Shown here: piece after piece, positions 1-7,620 of the stretch | Position numbering within the stretch: position 1 is the first letter of the stretch | Layout of the letters: each line of letters opens with the position of its first letter | Source: Butyribacter intestini | GTDB lineage: Bacteria; Bacillota; Clostridia; Lachnospirales; Lachnospiraceae | Length of the DNA stretch: 64,000 nucleotides | Direction: 5' to 3' | Assembly (NCBI GenBank): GCA_001414325.1 | Contig: LLKB01000001.1 | Location: 873,699 to 937,698 of the forward strand | Made by a program: the position numbers and the translations under genes | Notes under the pieces: generated by a model | Told to the model about the DNA's origin: nothing | What the model saw: only the letters and a program-made list of their open reading frames with translations | Databases searched by the model: none

Positions 1-49
1 CCAAGTAGTCTTGTTTGACTACATCATTATTATACTAGGAGGAATTATT

Positions 50-934
50 ATGACGAATGCAGATAATTATGAAAAGACGGCGATGAAGGTATCAATCGTG
101 AGTGTTATATGGAATTTATTATTATCAGCGGGAAAACTATTTGCGGGAATCTTTGCAAATTCAGGAGCTATGATAAGTGATGCCGTTCATTCTGCATCTG
201 ATGTTTTCAGCACGATAATAGTTATGATAGGAGTAAAAATATCAGGAAAAGACTCTGATAACGATCATCCGTACGGACATGAGAGACTTGAATGTGTAGC
301 AGCGATAATTCTTGCCACGGTACTTGCAGCTACAGGCATAGGCATCGGATATGGTGCAGTTGTAAAAATTATGGCGGGGGATTATAATGTTGAAATGCCG
401 GGAATTTTGGCACTTGTAGCGGCAGTTGTATCAATATTGGTAAAAGAGCTTATGTTCTGGTACACAAGATATTATGCAAAACAGATAGATTCCAGTGCAC
501 TTATGGCTGATGCATGGCATCACAGGTCAGATTCACTTTCTTCAATCGGTGCTCTTATAGGTATTATCGGTGCAAGGCTTGGATTTGGGATAATGGAGCC
601 TTTGGCATCTGTTGTTATATGTATTTTCATTGAGAAAGCTGCATATGACATATTTATGGATGCAGTAAATAAAATGGTCGATAAATCATGTGATGATGAG
701 ACAATGGAGAAAATAAAGGCGTGTGCGATGAATATCCCGGGAGTTGAAAATATAGATCTTTTAAGAACAAGAGTTTTTGGAAATAAAATATATGTCGATA
801 TGGAGATTGCTGCAGACGGAAATAAGACATTAGATGAAACACACGCTGTTGCAGAGCGTGTTCATGATGCAATAGAACAAGAATTTCCAAAAGTAAAACA
901 TATAATGGTACATGTAAATCCGGCAAAAAAATAA
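50..934 (+). CDS. Cation diffusion facilitator (CDF) family metal efflux transporter
   Basis: A 294-residue membrane protein with about six hydrophobic segments and a soluble C-terminal domain (from about residue 210), the normal CDF size and layout. Metal-site motifs are visible in the second segment (HSASD, about residues 47-51) and in the fifth (HHRSD). The H...D/H...D pairing is usual for zinc-type members of the family, but the metal cannot be fixed from sequence. It is expected to export a divalent metal from the cytoplasm in exchange for protons. The ATG at 50 is chosen because AGGAGG precedes it; a TTG at 11 in the same frame has no ribosome site. A DMT transporter follows 75 bases downstream. 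Confidence 0.93.
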   Translation: MTNADNYEKTAMKVSIVSVIWNLLLSAGKLFAGIFANSGAMISDAVHSASDVFSTIIVMIGVKISGKDSDNDHPYGHERLECVAAIILATVLAATGIGIGYGAVVKIMAGDYNVEMPGILALVAAVVSILVKELMFWYTRYYAKQIDSSALMADAWHHRSDSLSSIGALIGIIGARLGFGIMEPLASVVICIFIEKAAYDIFMDAVNKMVDKSCDDETMEKIKACAMNIPGVENIDLLRTRVFGNKIYVDMEIAADGNKTLDETHAVAERVHDAIEQEFPKVKHIMVHVNPAKK

Positions 935-1009
935 AATGATGAGTTAATAGTGTAAATATTTTTAATTTCACATTATGCACAAAAAATATGTGCAGAAATG
1001 AGGAGTGAT

Positions 1010-1960
1010 ATGATATTAACAGATAAAAATGATACAGAAAGAACAATGAAAAAAAGTCTTTTTACAAAGAGAAAAACAGTGATATTATTTGCAATAATTG
1101 CAATGTTTTCATGGGGATGTGCATTTCCGTTTATTAAACTGGGAATGAAAGAATATGCCATATCAAATGATGACACGGCAGGTAAGATGCTTTTTGCAGG
1201 AATAAGATTCTTTCTTGCCGGAATCATAACGCTTATAATTACATATAAAAGAGAAAAAAATATTAAAATAAAATCTTTAAAGGATTTTTCCTGGCTGTTT
1301 TTATTTGGATTTGTAAATACTGGTTTTCATTATTTTTGTTTTTATATGGGACTTTCCCATTGCAGCGGAAGCAAGGCATCAATAATAGATTCTCTTGGTA
1401 CTTTCTGGCTTATATTTCTTGCGGTATTATTTTTTAAAGAAAGGCTTACTTCAAATAAAATCTTAGGTTGTCTGTTTGGATTTGCAGGTATAATAATTGC
1501 GAATTTCAGTACTGATATTATAAGTAAAGTTTCCTTTCAGGGTGAAGGATTTCTTGTTATAAGTACATTATGTGCCGCCTTTGGCGGAGTTATCGTGAGG
1601 ATAATAACAACGGTAAGAAATATAAATGCGGTTAAGGCAACAGGATATGGACTGACTATTGGAGGTGTCCTGTTACTTGCAGGTGGTCTGTTTTTGGGAG
1701 GTACATTGACAAAAGTAACCTTGAAAGGAATAGTTGTTATGTTTTGTCTTGTGGCAATTTCCGTTGTCGGTTTTGTGTTATATAACCAATTATTATCATG
1801 TAATCCGGTGGGGCAGATTGCAATATTTAATGCACTTATTCCAGTGTTTGGAACACTTACATCCTGCATTTTAACGGGTGAAAGGTTTTATTTCAGATAT
1901 ATTATTTCAATAATTTTAGTTGCACTTGGAATATGGTTTGTAAACAGAGAAAAAAATTAA
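1010..1960 (+). CDS. DMT superfamily (EamA) transporter
   Basis: About 316 residues with roughly ten hydrophobic helices arranged as two EamA-like halves, a small charged N terminus, and the length typical of drug/metabolite transporters. It probably exports a small metabolite or amino acid; the substrate cannot be read from sequence. An in-frame ATG at 998 exists, but its own downstream sequence AGGAG (from 1001) is a ribosome site for the ATG at 1010, which is therefore preferred. A second EamA protein lies at 43000. Confidence 0.88.
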   Translation: MILTDKNDTERTMKKSLFTKRKTVILFAIIAMFSWGCAFPFIKLGMKEYAISNDDTAGKMLFAGIRFFLAGIITLIITYKREKNIKIKSLKDFSWLFLFGFVNTGFHYFCFYMGLSHCSGSKASIIDSLGTFWLIFLAVLFFKERLTSNKILGCLFGFAGIIIANFSTDIISKVSFQGEGFLVISTLCAAFGGVIVRIITTVRNINAVKATGYGLTIGGVLLLAGGLFLGGTLTKVTLKGIVVMFCLVAISVVGFVLYNQLLSCNPVGQIAIFNALIPVFGTLTSCILTGERFYFRYIISIILVALGIWFVNREKN

Positions 1961-1974
1961 AATAACAAAAACTA

Positions 1975-2003
1975 TTGCATTTTTATTTAATAGGTAATAT
2001 ACT
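1975..2003 (+). promoter_or_regulatory. Sigma-A type promoter for the DUF6465 gene
   Basis: TTGCAT (1975-1980), a 17-base spacer, then TATACT (1998-2003). It lies in the gap after the DMT gene and about 90 bases before the DUF6465 start, so that gene would have its own transcript with an AT-rich leader. Confidence 0.6.
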
Positions 2004-2092
2004 TAATATATTTAGTGTATATATAAAGTGTGTTAAAAACACATAAATATATGACTATCGTACATAATTAATAATATTTTTTGGAGGGTATC

Positions 2093-2653
2093 ATGGCAGG
2101 AAGAAGAAGAAAAAACACTGTTGCAGGAAGTAAAAAAGAATCACCAAAGACTCAGAATACTTTACAGGAAACTAATGTTTCTACTGATAAAGAGGCAACA
2201 AAAGCTGATGTTAAAAAGCAGGCAGAAGATGTTAATGAAAAGAAAACTGCTGATGCAAAAATTGTTGAAGATAAGAAAGTGCAGACAGAAACAAAAGCAG
2301 CAGATGCTACAGTAAAGAAAGCAACTACAGCTACAGAGAAAAAGACAACCGTATTAAAGCAGACAGCTTCAAAGACTGAGACAAACAAAAAAGCTGATGC
2401 ACCAAAAAAGAGAGGAAGAAAGCCGGGAAGCAAAAATAAGCCAAAAGAGCAGCTTGCTCCTGAAGTTTATTTACAGTATTGTGGAGAAGAAGCAGACCAG
2501 AATGCTATTATAGAAAGAATCAAAGAACAGTATGTATCAGAGGGACACAGAGCAGGCAATATCAAGTCGTTGAAACTTTACTTAAAACCTGAGGACAGAG
2601 CAGCATATTATGTTATCAATGACAGATATGCAGGTAAGGTTGATCTTTTCTAA
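2093..2653 (+). CDS. DUF6465 family protein with basic, Lys/Ala/Thr-rich N-terminal tail
   Basis: A 186-residue protein of two parts. Residues 1-110 are low-complexity and rich in Lys, Ala, Thr and Glu, ending in an AT-hook-like segment (KRGRKPGSKNK). The last 65 or so residues form a compact domain (from EVYLQYCGEEAD to the end, with LKLYLKPEDRAAYYVIND) that resembles the DUF6465 domain as I know it from Lachnospiraceae. The tail would suit nucleic-acid or chromatin binding, but that is inference. The ATG at 2093 follows TTTTTTGGAGGGTATC; the gene has its own promoter upstream and two intrinsic terminators downstream, so it is a single-gene transcript. Confidence 0.8.
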   Translation: MAGRRRKNTVAGSKKESPKTQNTLQETNVSTDKEATKADVKKQAEDVNEKKTADAKIVEDKKVQTETKAADATVKKATTATEKKTTVLKQTASKTETNKKADAPKKRGRKPGSKNKPKEQLAPEVYLQYCGEEADQNAIIERIKEQYVSEGHRAGNIKSLKLYLKPEDRAAYYVINDRYAGKVDLF

Positions 2654-2677
2654 TATAAAAATATTACAAGATAAAAA

Positions 2678-2706
2678 GACAGGGCACAAAAAGCCCTGTC
2701 TTTTTT
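2678..2706 (+). terminator. Intrinsic terminator after the DUF6465 gene
   Basis: A perfect 8-bp stem GACAGGGC/GCCCTGTC with an ACAAAAA loop is followed by six T residues, 25 bases after the stop codon. Confidence 0.9.
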
Positions 2707-2715
2707 ACATACGAG

Positions 2716-2733
2716 AATTGCAAAGCAATTTTT
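2716..2733 (+). terminator. Second short hairpin with T-tract
   Basis: AATTGC-AAA-GCAATT followed by TTT, ten bases after the first terminator. It may act as a back-up terminator or be one of several short three-base-loop hairpins in the window. Confidence 0.4.
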
Positions 2734-2773
2734 GGGGAGCAAAACGCTGGTTTTTATAAAAAAAACAATACAA

Positions 2774-2802
2774 TTTTCATTCAAAAAGAGTTATAATATA
2801 AT
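2774..2802 (+). promoter_or_regulatory. Probable promoter for the EAL-kinase pair
   Basis: TTTTCA (2774-2779), 17 bases, then TATAAT (2797-2802; it overlaps another TATAAT at 2792). The -35 is only a moderate match. Confidence 0.45.
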
Positions 2803-2862
2803 ACATATGCTGTAAAGTAACAAGTTATGGCATCATTATGGAGAATATATTTGGAGGAAGAT

Positions 2863-5136
2863 ATGATAATTGTATTATTTATTATCTGGATTCTGATTCT
2901 TATCGGATTGTTATCATGCATTTACAGATGTAAATACATAAATACAGATATTTCAAACTCAATAGGAAAATTACTTAAGACTTCAGTTGTGACAGTTTGT
3001 GGTTATGTACTTTTCTTAAATGCATACAATAAAAATGCAGGCTATCTATTTGCTGCTTTATATTGTGGTTCAATTGACTGGCTGATGCTTTTCTTTTTGG
3101 GATTTTTAAAGATATATACGGACTTTACATATTCGCATAAAAAGATAAAATGGATTATGTATTTTATTGCAATGCTTGATGACATAAATCTGCTTTTAAA
3201 TGTGAAATTTAAGACGGCATTCTCAATAGGTCGGATATGTTATGGAAAGACAGGCTTTAATTATTTATGCAATTTCAAACCATTATTCTATTTGCATTTA
3301 GCCTTTTCATATTTGCTTATAGCATTTGTTATTTTATTGTTGATAAAAAAAATGAGGGAAGTGCCACAGTTTTACAGAAAAAAATATGGAGTTGTTTTAT
3401 TTACGCTTGCGTTTGTTATTGTTTTAAATGCAATGTACATATATTCCGCAATAGCAGTAGATATCTCAATTCCGTTATATGTTCTTGAAGCGTTTTTAAT
3501 AAGTTATTATGCACTTAATTTTATGCCGGAGGGTCTTGTTGAAAAAACACTTTCGCTTGTTGTGGATGATATGAACAGTGGTATAATCTGCTTTGATTTT
3601 CAGGGGAAATGTATATACGCAAATCAACTTGCAAGAGATCTGTTTGAAGTGCAGGATGATATAAGAATTTTTGAAAAATATCTGCCTATATGGCTTGAAA
3701 GAAGACATATGGATGGGGAGGAAGCGTCTGTATGGACAGAGGGACATATATATAAAGATGAAGAAATATATATAAAGGCTGAATTTAAAAAAATATATGA
3801 TGATAAGAATATGCTTATCGGATACTACTTCTGTATGAGTGACAGAACAAATGAGATTGAAAAGTACAAAAGTGCAGTTTACAGGGCTACTCATGACAAT
3901 CTAACAGGTATATATACGCGTGAGAAGTTTTATGACAGAGTAAATGAAGTGATACATATGAATCCTGACATAAGGCGTCTTATCATTTGTACCAAAATAA
4001 ATAATATACAGATGATAAATGATCTTTTTGGAATTGAGATGGGAGATGAAGTATTAAAACAGCAGGCTGAAATATTAAAAGAAAAAGCGGGAACAGAATA
4101 TGTCTACGGCAGGCTTATAGGGGATAAGTTTGCAATGTGTGTTCCTAAAGAACTGTTTGATATAGATAGTTTCGTGCAGAAAAATGCAAAGATTAGCAGA
4201 CATTATCATAACAAGCTGTTTGGAGTATGCATAAATATAGGAATATATGAGGTGAATGATGTTGATGAGCCGGTTTCTGAAATGTGTGATAAGGCTTATA
4301 TTGCTATTGAAAATGTCGAGGAAAATAGTGAATGTAATGTTGCATATTTTGATAATGATATGATGGACGAGATAAGTTTTGAGAAGGAGCTCATAAAGGA
4401 TTTTGATACTGCTCTTAATGAAAGACAATTTAAGATTAATCTTCAGCCAAGAGTATCAAAATCCGGCAGAATTCATGGAGCAGAAGTGCTTGTAAGATGG
4501 GAACATCCTAAAAAAGGCTTGATAATGCCAGGGCGTTTTATCAGTATATTTGAAAAGAAAGGGCTTATATACCAGCTGGACGGCTGGGTATGGGAACAGG
4601 CGATAATCCAGTTAAAAAGATGGAAAGATATGGGAAAAGAAAATCTGTATCTGTCGATAAATATTTCGGCAAAAGATTTCTTTTATCTTGATGTGTATAA
4701 AATTCTTACCGGTTTAGTCAATAAGTATGAAGTTGATCCGTCAAGACTTAGACTGGAGATAACTGAAAATGTTCTTATGACTGAAACAAAAACAAAACTA
4801 AATGTATTGTCTGCACTTAGAAAATTTGGATTTAAAATAGAAGTAGATGATTTTGGAGGTGGTTATTCTTCACTAAATATGTTAAACAGCAACCTTATAG
4901 ATAATATTAAATTTGATATAAGACTTTTTAATGATAATATAAATGATGAAAAAAAACTTGCGGTACTTGACGCTACAGTTTTATTGACTGAAAAAATTGG
5001 CAAAGGTCTGCTGGTGGAGGGTGTTGAGAAAGAGGAAGAAGCAAATCTCATTATCGGACATGGATGTGAGATGTTTCAGGGATTTTATTTTTCAAAACCA
5101 TTATCTGTTGACACATTTGAAAAGAAATTTTTGTAA
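2863..5136 (+). CDS. Membrane c-di-GMP phosphodiesterase: 7TM-PAS-degenerate GGDEF-EAL
   Basis: 757 residues. About seven hydrophobic helices fill residues 1-230, followed by a PAS-like region (about 240-345), a GGDEF domain (about 355-505) and an EAL domain (about 520-757). The GGDEF signature is replaced by IGDKF, so cyclase activity is not expected. The EAL domain keeps the catalytic set: AEVLVRW (the ExLxR form), SINISAKDF, LEITENVL, VDDFGGGYSSL, IKFDIRLF, VEGVEKEEE and QGFYFSKP. It should therefore hydrolyse c-di-GMP at the membrane in response to a signal sensed by the 7TM/PAS part. The ATG at 2863 follows TTGGAGGAAG. The stop lies 30 bases before the hybrid kinase start, so the two are probably co-transcribed. 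Confidence 0.9.
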   Translation: MIIVLFIIWILILIGLLSCIYRCKYINTDISNSIGKLLKTSVVTVCGYVLFLNAYNKNAGYLFAALYCGSIDWLMLFFLGFLKIYTDFTYSHKKIKWIMYFIAMLDDINLLLNVKFKTAFSIGRICYGKTGFNYLCNFKPLFYLHLAFSYLLIAFVILLLIKKMREVPQFYRKKYGVVLFTLAFVIVLNAMYIYSAIAVDISIPLYVLEAFLISYYALNFMPEGLVEKTLSLVVDDMNSGIICFDFQGKCIYANQLARDLFEVQDDIRIFEKYLPIWLERRHMDGEEASVWTEGHIYKDEEIYIKAEFKKIYDDKNMLIGYYFCMSDRTNEIEKYKSAVYRATHDNLTGIYTREKFYDRVNEVIHMNPDIRRLIICTKINNIQMINDLFGIEMGDEVLKQQAEILKEKAGTEYVYGRLIGDKFAMCVPKELFDIDSFVQKNAKISRHYHNKLFGVCINIGIYEVNDVDEPVSEMCDKAYIAIENVEENSECNVAYFDNDMMDEISFEKELIKDFDTALNERQFKINLQPRVSKSGRIHGAEVLVRWEHPKKGLIMPGRFISIFEKKGLIYQLDGWVWEQAIIQLKRWKDMGKENLYLSINISAKDFFYLDVYKILTGLVNKYEVDPSRLRLEITENVLMTETKTKLNVLSALRKFGFKIEVDDFGGGYSSLNMLNSNLIDNIKFDIRLFNDNINDEKKLAVLDATVLLTEKIGKGLLVEGVEKEEEANLIIGHGCEMFQGFYFSKPLSVDTFEKKFL

Positions 5137-5166
5137 TTTTTGGGTTTTGAGAATTGGAGGATATAT

Positions 5167-7356
5167 ATGACATTTAAATATGAATATGATATAGCGGCTG
5201 CCGTTGTATTAGTTATTCTTCTTGTATATAATTATTTTATCCCACAGGCACGCAATCTTGAGGTAAGACTGTTTAGATTATTTCTTTTGTTTGGATTTAT
5301 AAGCAGTATTGCAGATGCTTTGAGTGGAATGGTAGTATCCATATATTTTAAAGAAAATGTATGGTTGAACTATATCTTTATGTGGGTAAATTTTGCTGCA
5401 ACTCATTTTGTTGCACCAATTTATTGTATGTTTGTCATAACAATAACAGGCAAATATAAAAAAATGCCTGAAAAAGAATATATATGGCTTATGCCAGCAG
5501 TATTAGTACAGCTTTTGTTAGCGGTCTCACCTTTTACAAAATGGGTATATATATATTCGGCAGAGCATGGCTATCACAGGGGGATACTTATGCCTGGTGT
5601 TGTGGCAGTGTCAGTTTTTTATCTTTTAAGTGCCTCATTTATAATATGGTTTAAGGGAAAACATCTCGGATTTTACTATCAGTTTATTTCATCGTTTTTT
5701 TTAATCGTCTGCATTGCATTTTTGTATATACAGATGTTTGTAGGAGGATATATTTTACTTGATGCGGCTATGGCGATAAGTGCATTTATCATACAGCTTA
5801 CGCTGGTACATCCTAAAATGATGCGTGATGCAAATGAAAAAGAAAAGGTGGCACGAAAAGCTGCCGAAGCTGCAAATGCAGCAAAATCATCATTTCTTGC
5901 AAATATATCGCATGAACTCAGGACTCCGCTAAATGCGATTTACGGCATGACGGAGCTTCTTGAAAAGGATAACCTTAATAGCACACAGGATGATTCGGTG
6001 AAAACAATAAGATCTGCCAGCGAAAAACTTATTTCAATAGTTGATGATCTTTTAAATTATTCTAAGATAGATTCGGGAAAAATTGGTATAAATGAATCTG
6101 AATACCAATTTGTGACGCTGCTGTGTAATGCAGAAGACTATATGGAGGAACAGCTTGCAGGCAGGGATATTGATTTTGAGGTTAATATAGGTGCTAATAT
6201 TCCAAAGAAACTGTATGGAGATTATGAAAAAGTATATGCTATATTAAAGAATATCCTCAGTAATGCATCTAAGTTTACTGAAAAAGGAAAAATAATATTA
6301 GATATATCCTTCAATACATTTACCGAAAAAAACATAAAGATAACATTTAAGGTAAAAGATACCGGAATCGGAATAAAGCCTGCTGATATGAAAAAACTAT
6401 TCAAAAGTTTTAGTCAGGTTGATGACGGAGTAGACAGAAAAGCACAGGGAACAGGCATCGGACTTGCACTGTCGAAGAGACTTGCAAAACTCTTAGACGG
6501 TGATATATCAGTTTCAAGTGAGTATGGGTTTGGAAGCAGTTTTGAAATAAATATTATGCAAAAATACATCGAACTTGAAAAGCTGCCTAATGTCAGTGAG
6601 GCTGTTGATTATAAAGTATATCTTTATACTGATGAGTATGAACTGAAATGGCATATCAGCAAAATATTTTCACAGCTTGGAATATCAGTAATACTGGTAC
6701 ATAAGATAAGCCAGCTTGAAAAAATATCAGTTAAAAATCCAAATAGCATGAAAACGATATTGCTGTATTCATACAATATAAAGAAAAAAATTGATGCTTT
6801 GAAGCTTCCGTTCAGGACTATCGCAATAGCCGATTATGTCAAAGATAAATCGGTGTATAAAGAAAGGAATGTTTTAGTTAAACCGGTTGATATACTTAAA
6901 GTCAGAGAGTGTATTTTCGAGCAGATGTATGATATTGTTTTTAAAGAGACAAGGAATACGGATGGCGAATTTGATCTCAGCAATGTGCATATTGCACTTG
7001 TTGATGATAATAAAGTAAATCTCAGGATAGAAGCCGCATTGTTAAAGGATTTTAAAGTCAAGATAGAAACATTTATGAGTGGAGAAGCGATACTAAAAGC
7101 GTATAAGTATGGAAGAAAATATGATATTATCTTTATGGATCATATGATGCCGGAGATGGATGGAGTGGAAACGACAAAACGAATAAGAAAACTTCCCGGT
7201 GGAGATGGAAAAAATGTAAGAATAATCGCATTGACGGCCAATGCCATTCAGGGAGTTGAAAATGAATATATTGCTGCAGGAATGGACGACTGGATATTTA
7301 AGCCTGTTAGACAGGAACAGTTAAAGAAAATGATATTAAAACATCTCAAGATGTGA
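5167..7356 (+). CDS. Membrane hybrid histidine kinase with pseudo-receiver and receiver
   Basis: 729 residues. The N-terminal 225 residues hold about seven hydrophobic helices. The kinase core follows: HisKA with SHELRTPLNAI (phospho-acceptor His), then HATPase with NILSNASKFT, DTGIGI and GTGIGLALSKRLA. Two receiver-like segments end the protein. The first (about 490-605) has the fold pattern and a VLVKPVD motif but no acceptor Asp. The second (about 610-729) is complete, with VDDNKVN, FMDHMMPEMDG and FKPV. The ATG at 5167 follows GAATTGGAGGATAT; an in-frame start at 5140 lacks this. It follows the EAL protein, which has a similar 7TM input region, suggesting paired signalling. No separate response regulator is adjacent. 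Confidence 0.9.
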   Translation: MTFKYEYDIAAAVVLVILLVYNYFIPQARNLEVRLFRLFLLFGFISSIADALSGMVVSIYFKENVWLNYIFMWVNFAATHFVAPIYCMFVITITGKYKKMPEKEYIWLMPAVLVQLLLAVSPFTKWVYIYSAEHGYHRGILMPGVVAVSVFYLLSASFIIWFKGKHLGFYYQFISSFFLIVCIAFLYIQMFVGGYILLDAAMAISAFIIQLTLVHPKMMRDANEKEKVARKAAEAANAAKSSFLANISHELRTPLNAIYGMTELLEKDNLNSTQDDSVKTIRSASEKLISIVDDLLNYSKIDSGKIGINESEYQFVTLLCNAEDYMEEQLAGRDIDFEVNIGANIPKKLYGDYEKVYAILKNILSNASKFTEKGKIILDISFNTFTEKNIKITFKVKDTGIGIKPADMKKLFKSFSQVDDGVDRKAQGTGIGLALSKRLAKLLDGDISVSSEYGFGSSFEINIMQKYIELEKLPNVSEAVDYKVYLYTDEYELKWHISKIFSQLGISVILVHKISQLEKISVKNPNSMKTILLYSYNIKKKIDALKLPFRTIAIADYVKDKSVYKERNVLVKPVDILKVRECIFEQMYDIVFKETRNTDGEFDLSNVHIALVDDNKVNLRIEAALLKDFKVKIETFMSGEAILKAYKYGRKYDIIFMDHMMPEMDGVETTKRIRKLPGGDGKNVRIIALTANAIQGVENEYIAAGMDDWIFKPVRQEQLKKMILKHLKM

Positions 7357-7360
7357 ATAT

Positions 7361-7387
7361 AGGTATAATAGGTATAATAGGTATAAG
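7361..7387 (+). repeat. Three tandem 9-bp repeats, AGGTATAAT type
   Basis: AGGTATAAT (7361), AGGTATAAT (7370) and AGGTATAAG (7379) lie head to tail after the kinase stop. A further AGGTATAAG sits at 7593-7601 on the far side of the palindromic element. Confidence 0.85.
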
Positions 7388-7581
7388 CGAAACTAATTAT
7401 ATGTTGTGTTAATTGTACTGATATAACAAATAATATCGTCGGCACGCTCTCGCTATGTTGTCGTTCGTAGCAGTACATAAATCAGCAAAAAACGCTGATT
7501 AAGAGCTGACGACGACAAAAATGCCGACTAACACTATTTGTTATATCTGCACAATTTAATCAAGTTTTATGATAGTTTCGC
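7387..7581. repeat. About 195-bp imperfect palindrome, MITE-like
   Basis: The ends are inverted: GCGAAACTA at 7387 and TAGTTTCGC ending at 7581. Further in, ATATAACAAAT on the left pairs with ATTTGTTATAT on the right, GTCGGCA pairs with TGCCGAC, and the centre is a perfect hairpin AATCAGC-AAAAAAC-GCTGATT. The whole segment could fold as one long arm. It is flanked by a 14-bp direct repeat TAATAGGTATAAGC (7375-7388 and 7589-7602), which may be a target duplication or an outcome of the tandem repeat. No coding region is seen inside. It separates the hybrid kinase from aminopeptidase P. Confidence 0.75.
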
Positions 7582-7620
7582 AAACGCCTAATAGGTATAA
7601 GCTTGAAAGGAATTTGTAAA

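Noticed and set aside
2152-2433. Long open frame on the minus strand within the DUF6465 gene
   Set aside because: It is a by-product of the Lys/Ala/Thr-rich repeats on the + strand; no ribosome site or recognisable protein.
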